Assembly: GCA_049314555.1 (NCBI GenBank) | Contig: JBMOEW010000057.1 | Location: 1-12,048 of the forward strand | Length of the DNA: 12,048 bases | From: REEB509 sp049314555 | Lineage (GTDB): Bacteria > Pseudomonadota > Alphaproteobacteria > Caulobacterales > Aquidulcibacteraceae | Reading direction: 5' to 3' | In this document: positions 7,058 to 12,048 of the stretch, in pieces | How the letters are laid out: each line of letters starts with the position of its first letter | How positions within the stretch are numbered: position 1 is the first letter of the stretch | Made by a program: the position numbers and the translations under genes | Notes under the pieces: model-generated | Told to the model about the DNA's origin: nothing | Database searches by the model: none | Seen by the model: only the letters and a program-made list of their open reading frames with translations

Positions 7058-7231
7058 GTCGCACGCTCCTCCAGCAATTAGGGATAAGGTCTTGGACCCA
7101 CCGTAGCTATCCAGCCCTCACGCGGCAATCACGTTCACGCTGAACCTGGCCGGGTGTTTTTCGCGTCATGCGTCATTCCGGTTGCGCAAAGCCAAAGCGC
7201 TAGCGATGGTGCCGCCACCGGAAACCGCCCC
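7058..7231. promoter_or_regulatory. Divergent control region with palindrome GTTCA-CGC-TGAAC
   Basis: The 174 bases between the acyl-CoA dehydrogenase and regulator starts must hold promoters for both directions. A 13-base palindrome (7133-7145) with perfect five-base arms lies 76 bases upstream of the dehydrogenase ATG and 87 before the preferred regulator ATG. It does not match the classic CRP (TGTGA-N6-TCACA) or FNR (TTGAT-N4-ATCAA) boxes. No clear -35/-10 pair could be assigned. Confidence 0.35.
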
Positions 7232-7918
7232 ATGACCCTCACCGCCCCCCTAGCCGACGCCCTCGCCCGCACCGACCTGCTCTCGCGCCTCACGCCGGAA
7301 AGCCGGGCGCGCCTGGCCGGCCGCGGCACGGAACTCACCCTCGCGCCGGGCGCGCAACTGTGTTCCCGCGGCGACCCCGGCGATGCCCTTTATGTGATCA
7401 TGGAGGGCGAGATCGAGGTGTCTGTCACCACCCCCGCCGGCAAGCAGGTCCGCTTGGCAAGCCTGGGCGCAGGCGAAGTGATTGGGGAAATGGCGGTCCT
7501 GGATGGTTTGGGCCGATCCGCAGATATGGCAGCCCTGCGTCGCACCCGCCTCGTGAGATTGGGGCGCGAGGCGGTGTTGGAGGCCTTGCAGGCCGAACCG
7601 GCGGCTTTGCTGGCCCTGGTGGAGGAACTGGCCGCACGCCTGCGTCATGCCAACACCGCGATGGAAGAAGTGTCCGTCCTGGACTTGAAGGGCCGCTTGG
7701 CCCGCCTGCTCCTGACTGAAAGCGGTGAGGGGGCAAAACTCGTCCAGCTGACCCAAACCGAAATGGCACGCCGGCTTGGCGCTTCGCGCGAAAAGGTCAA
7801 CCGCCGCCTCCACACCTGGTCGGCGCAGGGCTATTTGTCCTTGAGCAAGACCGGCGTGCGGCTGACCCGCCTGGACCCCTTGCGCACGGCAGCCGCCGGC
7901 GACAAAGATGGTGAATAG
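7232..7918 (+). CDS. CRP/FNR-superfamily transcriptional regulator
   Basis: 228 residues from the ATG at 7232. The N-terminal half is a cyclic-nucleotide-binding beta-barrel: GDALYVIMEGEIEV (50-63), then the phosphate-binding cassette GEVIGEMAVLDGLGRSADM (81-99), which keeps the E86 and R95-S96 pattern that contacts the nucleotide in E. coli CRP. A long dimer helix (about 116-146) follows, then a winged helix-turn-helix with LTQTEMARRLGASREKVNRRL (173-193). There is no FNR-type cysteine cluster. So it is probably a cNMP-responsive DNA-binding dimer, but the ligand is inferred. An upstream in-frame ATG (7154) would add 26 residues of non-conserved sequence; the later ATG gives the normal family length. 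It is divergent from the dehydrogenase cluster, and sppA follows 174 bases downstream on the same strand. Confidence 0.88.
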   Translation: MTLTAPLADALARTDLLSRLTPESRARLAGRGTELTLAPGAQLCSRGDPGDALYVIMEGEIEVSVTTPAGKQVRLASLGAGEVIGEMAVLDGLGRSADMAALRRTRLVRLGREAVLEALQAEPAALLALVEELAARLRHANTAMEEVSVLDLKGRLARLLLTESGEGAKLVQLTQTEMARRLGASREKVNRRLHTWSAQGYLSLSKTGVRLTRLDPLRTAAAGDKDGE

Positions 7919-7951
7919 CCAATACGTCGCAACAAGCTGGCGCCCTTGCCC

Positions 7952-7981
7952 TTGCGTCTGGGAACCGATTGGCCATATCAA
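7952..7981 (+). promoter_or_regulatory. Weak promoter candidate for sppA
   Basis: TTGCGT (7952-7957) and TATCAA (7976-7981) are spaced 18 bases apart, at the edge of an unusually AT-rich patch (7975-7992) in otherwise GC-rich DNA, about 110 bases before the sppA start. Match to the sigma-70 consensus is only partial. Confidence 0.25.
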
Positions 7982-7999
7982 TATTCGATAAACCCCAAA

Positions 8000-8080
8000 G
8001 CTGGGTCCCACCGGCTGATGGACACGCGTGACCCAGCACCAGCCGGGTTGCGCAGATAGTAATGGCGGCCTCCACCGCCA
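8000..8080 (+). promoter_or_regulatory. Structured sppA leader with overlapping stems
   Basis: Three stems can be drawn. Stem A pairs GCTGGGTC (8000-8007) with GACCCAGC (8030-8037). Stem B pairs CCGGCTG (8011-8017) with CAGCCGG (8040-8046). Stem C pairs TGGCGG (8063-8068) with CCGCCA (8075-8080) around a CCTCCA loop. A and B cross each other, so they are either alternatives or a strained pseudoknot. Stem C ends directly before the ribosome site GAGGAG (8081-8086), and its loop bases are complementary to that site. Confidence 0.35.
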
Positions 8081-8092
8081 GAGGAGCGAGAT

Positions 8093-9856
8093 GTGAAGCA
8101 GTTTCTGATCACAGTATTGGGTGTGCTGATCGGCATGATCCTGTTTTTGGTCGTGGCACCAATCTTTGTTGTCTCGATGCTGTCGAGTTCGATGGGCAGC
8201 GCCCCGGCTCAGCCCAACAGCATCGTAGTCGCGCTGGACCTGCGTGAGGATATGTCTGATCAACCCGTCGGCGGCGGCCCTGCGCTGTTTGGGGCCAACC
8301 CCTCGCTGCTCGAAACCCTCGCCAAGATCGATGCCGCCGCCGACGACGACCGCGTAAGGGGCCTCTACATCCGCGCCAACACCGCCGGCATGCCCCCCGC
8401 CCACGCTGAAGAGCTGCGCGCCGCCTTGGCGGCCTTCCGCGCCAGCGGCAAGTTCGTGATCTCGCATTTGCAAAACGATAGCGTCCGCATGTCGCTGGCG
8501 GGCTACTATGCCGCCTCCGCCGCAGACGAGGTTTGGCTCCAAGAAACCGGCGAAGTCATGCCGATGGGCATTGCTGCTGAAGTGGATTTCTTTGGCGCCA
8601 CCCTGGAACGCTTCCGCGTGCAGGCCGAGGTGGAAGCCCGCGAGGAGTTCAAAACCTTCGCCAATATCTTCACCGAAGACGGCTTCACCCCTGCCCACCG
8701 CGAAGAGACCACAGGCCTGCTGAACAGCCTGTTCGACGTGATGGTCGCTGGCATCGGCGAAAACCGCAACCTCACCCCAGACGCGGTCCGCGCCGCGATC
8801 GCCGCCACCCCCTTCACCGCCGCCAGGGCCATTGAGCTGCGCCTGGTGGACCAGCTGGGCCGCCCAGAAGACGCCGAACGCGCCGCCTTGACCCGCGCCG
8901 GCGGCGATGCCGAAATCGTCGATATGGCGATGTATTCCGCCCGCAGCGAAGGCAGAGGTCCGGTGATTGCCGTGGTCCAGGGCGAAGGCGAGATTGTCTC
9001 TGGCCTGCCAGACGACAGCCCCTTTGCCTCCACGGTCATGAACTCAGACTCCGTTGCCCGCGCGATCCTTGACGCGGCCGAAGACGAAGACGTCCGCGCG
9101 ATCGTGTTCCGGGTCTCAAGCCCCGGTGGCTCCGTGGTCGCCTCAGATCAAATCCTCCATGCCATTCGCACCGCCCAAGAAGCCGGCAAGCGCGTGGTTG
9201 TCTCAATGGGCCCGGTGGCTGCCTCTGGCGGTTACTATGTGTCCGCCTCCGCTGATGAAATCGTCGCCAACCGCACGACAATCACCGGCTCGATCGGTGT
9301 TGTCGGGGCCAAGATCACCTTCGGCCCGGCGCTTGATCATTACTTCAGCGTCCGCACCGAAACCGTCGAAGTCGGCTCCGAACTGAGCGACTGGTTTTCC
9401 CCAGCCCGGCCCTTTAGCCAGGCCGAGCGCGCAGCCTTCGCCGGCATGATCGACCGCATGTACACAAGCTTCGTTGGGCTTGTGGCAGAGGGCAGAGACT
9501 TGACCCCAGAACAGGCCCGCGAAGTGGCCAAGGGCCGGGTCTGGACGGGCGAACAGGCGCTGGAGCGGCGCCTTGTCGATCACATCGGCGGCTTCATGGT
9601 GGCGGTCGATCGGGCCAAAGCCCTGGCCGGCATCGAAGCAGACCAGCAGGTCCAGCTGCGCTTCTTCCCCGAGCAACTCACCCCGGTCCAGGAACTGCAG
9701 CGCTTCTTGGGCGCTTCAGGCCAAACCGCAGAGGCCGGTGCCCGCCTAAACGCGGCCCTGTCAGACCCCCGCATCGCCCGCGCCCTGGACGCGATCGCCC
9801 GCGACGAAGACGAAAGCGCCGCACAAGCCCGCACCCAGGACATGCTCGTGCGTTGA
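8093..9856 (+). CDS. sppA: Signal peptide peptidase SppA, 67K type
   Basis: 587 residues, the long two-domain form of SppA, a membrane-anchored serine protease facing the periplasm that degrades cleaved signal peptides. An N-terminal anchor (about residues 1-33) is followed by two ClpP/crotonase-like halves. The catalytic lysine sits in the first half as K187 in REEFKTFANIF, aligning with the TYKSAVEPF region of the E. coli enzyme. The nucleophile is S378 in GPVAASGGYYVS of the second half, followed by ITGSIGV. The VSSPGGSVVASDQI stretch (341-354) is the usual substrate-site motif. The start is a GTG at 8093 with a good GAGGAG site six bases upstream; the ATG two bases earlier runs at once into TGA (ATGTGA), so GTG is required. 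It is probably its own transcription unit, with a hairpin directly after the stop. Confidence 0.95.
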   Translation: MKQFLITVLGVLIGMILFLVVAPIFVVSMLSSSMGSAPAQPNSIVVALDLREDMSDQPVGGGPALFGANPSLLETLAKIDAAADDDRVRGLYIRANTAGMPPAHAEELRAALAAFRASGKFVISHLQNDSVRMSLAGYYAASAADEVWLQETGEVMPMGIAAEVDFFGATLERFRVQAEVEAREEFKTFANIFTEDGFTPAHREETTGLLNSLFDVMVAGIGENRNLTPDAVRAAIAATPFTAARAIELRLVDQLGRPEDAERAALTRAGGDAEIVDMAMYSARSEGRGPVIAVVQGEGEIVSGLPDDSPFASTVMNSDSVARAILDAAEDEDVRAIVFRVSSPGGSVVASDQILHAIRTAQEAGKRVVVSMGPVAASGGYYVSASADEIVANRTTITGSIGVVGAKITFGPALDHYFSVRTETVEVGSELSDWFSPARPFSQAERAAFAGMIDRMYTSFVGLVAEGRDLTPEQAREVAKGRVWTGEQALERRLVDHIGGFMVAVDRAKALAGIEADQQVQLRFFPEQLTPVQELQRFLGASGQTAEAGARLNAALSDPRIARALDAIARDEDESAAQARTQDMLVR

Positions 9857-9867
9857 GCATTGCCCCC

Positions 9868-9902
9868 GCCCGGGTCTATGATCACGCTTCATAGATCCGG
9901 GC
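9868..9902 (+). terminator. Strong hairpin between sppA and the AspH-like gene
   Basis: GCCCGGGTCTATGA (9868-9881) pairs with TCATAGATCCGGGC (9889-9902): 14 pairs including one G-T, with a seven-base loop. It begins 12 bases after the sppA stop. Only CCTTTCC follows, so the U tract is poor and read-through is possible. It also ends 12 bases before the next start codon, so it may influence translation of that gene instead. Confidence 0.55.
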
Positions 9903-9914
9903 CCTTTCCTGCAC

Positions 9915-11084
9915 ATGACCAACTTGCCAAACCCCGCTGCCATCCTGTCTGAAGCGATGGGATGCCTCCAACGCGGCGACCCCCAAACAGCGGCCCGCAC
10001 CCTGGAAGCGGGCATGCAGCGCTTTCCCCAAGAGCCAGAACTGCCGCTCAACCTGTCGCTCGCCCGGCGGATGCTGGGCGATTTGGCCGGGGCGCTGCAG
10101 GCAGTAGACCAGGCCCTCGCCCTCGACCCGTATTTCTTCATGGCGCTGCTCTCCAAAGGGGCCCTGCTCGAAGCCGCCGGCCACCCCCGCTTGGCCGCCC
10201 GCGCCTACAAGGACGCGATCACCATTGCCCCGCCAGACGATCGCCTGGCCCCCGGGGCCCGCCAGGCCCTGGCCCGCGCCCGTTCAGTGGTACAAGCCAA
10301 TGCCGAAGCGATGGCAGCCCACCTGCGCACCGCCACCGCCGCCGCCCGCGCCCGCCACCCAGACGCCGATATGGCGCGCATGGACGAGGCGCTGTCGATC
10401 GTGTCTGGCCTGTCAAAACCCTACCCCCAGGAAGCCTTGTTCCTGACGGTGCCGCGCCTGCCGCCCATTCCGTTCCTGGACCGCAGCCACTTCCCCTGGC
10501 TGGCAGGGCTGGAAAACGCCACGGACATGATCCGCGACGAGCTGCAAGCCGCGCTCAGCCAGTCCTGGGCCCTATTTGACCCCTATATCGATCGCCGCCC
10601 CGGCGAGCCGGTCAACCAGTGGGCCAAGCTCAACCACAGCCGCGACTGGAGCACGATGCACCTCTGGCGCGACGGCGTACGCAATGAACCCGCCTGCGCC
10701 CAATGCCCCAAAACCGCAGCCCTGCTGGAAGAACTCCCCCTGGCGCGCCAAGTGGGCTTTGGCCCCACCGCGATGTTTTCGGTGCTCCAGCCCCACACCC
10801 ACATCCCGCCCCACACCGGCTCCACCAACGCCCGCCTGATTTGCCACCTGCCCCTGATTGTGCCGCCCAAGTGCCTGTATCGGGTTGGCTTTGAGCGCCG
10901 CGAATGGAAGCTAGGTGAGGCCTTCGTGTTCGACGACACCATTGAGCACGAAGCCTTCAACAACAGCGACGAGGTGCGCGTGGTGTTGATCTTTGACGTG
11001 TGGAACCCGCTGTTGACGCCCGCCGAGCGCGATGTGGTCACCGCCTTGAGCTTGGCGGTGCGGGACTATAACGCCGCGGGTTGA
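9915..11084 (+). CDS. TPR plus aspartyl/asparaginyl beta-hydroxylase-domain protein
   Basis: 389 residues in two parts. Residues about 10-105 form roughly three TPR-like helix pairs (for example AGALQAVDQALALDPYFFMALLSKGALLEAAG). Residues about 200-370 match the AspH (Asp/Asn beta-hydroxylase) fold, an Fe(II)/2-oxoglutarate oxygenase: WSTMHLWRDGVRNEPACAQC and PKTAALLEE, then the metal site in THIPPHTGSTNAR (H300) and FDDTIEHEAFNNS (H345). R355 in VRVVLIFDVW is placed to bind 2-oxoglutarate. AspH enzymes use two histidines and no carboxylate, as seen here. At the position of a second conserved arginine of the animal enzyme this protein has I309, with R307 two residues earlier. No signal peptide is seen, so it is probably cytoplasmic. 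The ATG at 9915 has no clear ribosome site, and no earlier ATG is in frame after the stop at 9879. Substrate unknown. Confidence 0.9.
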   Translation: MTNLPNPAAILSEAMGCLQRGDPQTAARTLEAGMQRFPQEPELPLNLSLARRMLGDLAGALQAVDQALALDPYFFMALLSKGALLEAAGHPRLAARAYKDAITIAPPDDRLAPGARQALARARSVVQANAEAMAAHLRTATAAARARHPDADMARMDEALSIVSGLSKPYPQEALFLTVPRLPPIPFLDRSHFPWLAGLENATDMIRDELQAALSQSWALFDPYIDRRPGEPVNQWAKLNHSRDWSTMHLWRDGVRNEPACAQCPKTAALLEELPLARQVGFGPTAMFSVLQPHTHIPPHTGSTNARLICHLPLIVPPKCLYRVGFERREWKLGEAFVFDDTIEHEAFNNSDEVRVVLIFDVWNPLLTPAERDVVTALSLAVRDYNAAG

Positions 11085-11103
11085 GATCACACGCCACGCA
11101 CCA

Positions 11104-11120
11104 AGAGCCGCATCGGCTTT
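11104..11120 (+). terminator. Possible weak terminator after the AspH-like gene
   Basis: A seven-pair stem (AAGAGCCG side with CGGCTTT, one G-T pair) around a CAT loop starts 20 bases after the stop. Only three Ts follow the core, so termination would be inefficient. Confidence 0.35.
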
Positions 11121-11121
11121 C

Positions 11122-11231
11122 ACCGTGCGGAGGAAATCGGGGAGCGGCGGTGGCCGGGCAGATCCGGCGGTGCCGTTCGGTTTGTATCCGGATGATTGCG
11201 GGTTCGATCACCCCAACCACCGCCGCACGGT
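11122..11231. repeat. Long interrupted inverted repeat, tRNA-sized fold
   Basis: The right arm CCACCGCCGCACGGT (11217-11231) is fully complementary to ACCGTGCGG (11122-11130) plus CGGTGG (11148-11153), with a 17-base bulge between the two left pieces. Alternatively the arms GCGGCGGTGG (11144-11153) and CCACCGCCGC (11217-11226) pair perfectly for ten bases. Inside are ATCCGG/CCGGAT (11162-11167 with 11188-11193) and a bulged hairpin around TTCGATCA (11197-11216) that abuts the outer stem. The lower half looks tRNA-like (T-arm word GGGTTCGATC beside an acceptor-like stem), but a standard D arm and anticodon arm were not found. Confidence 0.4.
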
Positions 11232-11293
11232 AGGCCTGCCTGGCGCACGTTCTGGCAGACTCTTCAACGACCCCTTTCGCACGGGGGCCTACC
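11229..11293. repeat. Second nested inverted repeat GGTAGGCC...GGCCTACC
   Basis: Perfect eight-base arms (11229-11236 and 11286-11293) enclose two small hairpins: CTGCC with GGCAG (11236-11240 with 11254-11258) and CCCC with GGGG around TTTCGCAC (11271-11286). It overlaps the end of the preceding inverted repeat by three bases, so the two folds compete or stack. Confidence 0.4.
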
Positions 11294-11311
11294 TTCGACA
11301 TGGTCCTTGTA

Positions 11312-11327
11312 CAGACCGCTTCGTCTG
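11312..11327. repeat. Small hairpin CAGAC-CGCTTC-GTCTG
   Basis: A perfect five-base stem with a six-base loop. It is similar in its CAGAC/GTCTG arms to the hairpin at 11581-11602. Confidence 0.3.
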
Positions 11328-11490
11328 CACCGTTTCCATTCTACCGTTCCACACCCTGAAAGGACAGCGCTTCATCCCCGATGTCGGTGTGGATGCATCG
11401 AACCTAACCCGGATTTTCACAGGCAAGGATAAGTTTGGGGTTTGGGTGATCGCGCGGGGGCGTGCGCAGTGGTCATGAGGGTGGGGTTGG

Positions 11491-11574
<84 letters not shown>

Positions 11575-11580
11575 ACTCGG

Positions 11581-11602
11581 GCGTCTGCTTTCCGCCAGAC
11601 GC
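11581..11602. repeat. Hairpin GCGTCTG-N8-CAGACGC
   Basis: Perfect seven-base arms with an eight-base loop, starting six bases after the tandem array. The 5' arm plus loop start (GCGTCTGCTTTC) is nearly the same as GCGTCCGCTTTC at 11734-11745, which is also followed by an inverted copy of its own arm. Confidence 0.5.
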
Positions 11603-11648
11603 GAACCGAGGGAAATCGCCCAAAGCCGAAACTTTGACCTACCGGCCG

Positions 11649-11673
11649 GAATGTGAACAGATTCTGGACATTC
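11649..11673. repeat. 25-bp imperfect palindrome (GAATGT...ACATTC)
   Basis: Outer arms GAATGT (11649-11654) and ACATTC (11668-11673) enclose an inner palindrome CAGATTCTG (11658-11666). It has an operator-like form, but no gene starts nearby. Confidence 0.35.
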
Positions 11674-11735
11674 GCGCTTTGGCTGGATCGGGCGGCAGAT
11701 CGCCGTTTGCAGTCGCTGAGCAATCTTGGGTCAGC

Positions 11736-11760
11736 GTCCGCTTTCAGGTCCAGTGCGGAC
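11736..11760. repeat. Inverted repeat GTCCGC-N13-GCGGAC
   Basis: Six-base arms around a 13-base centre. The right arm continues as GCGGACA, a word also found at the end of the heptamer array (11569-11575) and at 11827-11833. Confidence 0.4.
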
Positions 11761-11851
11761 AGTAGAGCCCAGCAACCAATTCCTGAAGAATCCCAGAAGC
11801 GATCATTAGCCCCTGCCGTTCCGTTAGCGGACATGCGCCCCTGATTGACCC

Positions 11852-11885
11852 TGACTGAAGACCAGCCACCAACGCCGCTCAGTCA
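11852..11885. repeat. Inverted repeat TGACTGA-N20-TCAGTCA
   Basis: Perfect seven-base arms separated by 20 bases. No T run follows and no gene is adjacent, so its role, if any, is unknown. Confidence 0.25.
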
Positions 11886-12048
11886 TGACGCCACGCAGCA
11901 TCCCTAGCAAATTGCCTAGCTCGACCGACCCGAGCATGGATACTCTAATGGGGCATCTGTAAGGGATTAGTCGTACCGTGAGCAGCCAACATCAGCGCGG
12001 GAGGCCATTCTCGCCCGGACCTCCACCCCAAAACGGGACCTTACCTGC

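Noticed and set aside
6239..7081. A 280-codon plus-strand frame antisense to the acyl-CoA dehydrogenase
   Set aside because: The minus-strand gene has full domain motifs and a ribosome site; the plus frame has neither.
8091..8096. ATG at 8091 as the sppA start
   Set aside because: It is followed at once by TGA; the in-frame start is the GTG at 8093.
7250..8698. A 482-codon open frame on the minus strand across the regulator and sppA
   Set aside because: It overlaps two well-supported genes and their gap; composition is low-complexity and no domain is recognisable.
11127..11160. Resemblance to the RNase P RNA start (GGAGGAAA...CCGGGC)
   Set aside because: Only one short word fits and the region is far too short for the rest of that RNA.
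11147..11224. A tRNA gene with acceptor GCGGTGG/CCACCGC and T-arm word GGTTCGATC
   Set aside because: Base 8 is not T, the T stem does not pair properly, three extra bases separate it from the acceptor, and no proper D arm or anticodon arm was found.

Overview
The window looks like GC-rich alphaproteobacterial DNA, probably from a Caulobacterales/Hyphomonadales-type or related aquatic lineage. That placement is an inference from codon and base composition and from the gene families present: a CYP108-type P450, a secreted SRPBCC protein, a 67K-type SppA and a TPR-AspH hydroxylase. No rRNA, intact tRNA, CRISPR array or recognisable transposase was seen. The seven complete genes on either side of the 7.1 kb divergence point, together with the partial gene at the left edge, account for almost everything up to 11,084. 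The last ~960 bases hold no convincing gene.

Layout: (1) Positions 2-1056, plus strand: the C-terminal two thirds of a ParA/MinD-type ATPase, cut by the window edge, followed with an ATGA overlap by a small unrecognised protein. This is a partition-like pair, but the partner is not a visible ParB. (2) Positions 1246-2583, plus strand: a 12-helix GPH/MelB-type (MFS_2) sugar-cation symporter, preceded by two palindromes. (3) Positions 7057-2587, minus strand: five genes in one direction, in the order ACAD10/11-type acyl-CoA dehydrogenase, secreted SRPBCC protein, DUF4345-like membrane protein, internally repeated membrane protein and CYP108-like cytochrome P450. The P450 and the transporter converge with only 3 bases between their stops. 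The set suggests oxidation of a hydrophobic substrate (P450) and side-chain or acyl breakdown (dehydrogenase), but the substrate is not visible in the sequence. (4) Positions 7232-7918, plus strand: a CRP-type cyclic-nucleotide regulator divergent from the dehydrogenase, with a short palindrome in the shared control region. (5) Positions 8093-9856, plus strand: signal peptide peptidase SppA with both catalytic residues and a structured leader. (6) Positions 9915-11084, plus strand: a TPR plus aspartyl/asparaginyl beta-hydroxylase-domain protein, separated from sppA by a strong hairpin.

The 11,085-12,048 tail is the most unusual part. It contains a nested set of long inverted repeats (11,122-11,293) that could fold as a structured RNA, a twelve-copy 7-bp tandem array (11,491-11,574), and several GCGGACA-type words and palindromes that look like a dispersed, possibly decayed, repeat element.

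All calls rest on reading the sequence and on remembered family motifs; no search or folding program was run.
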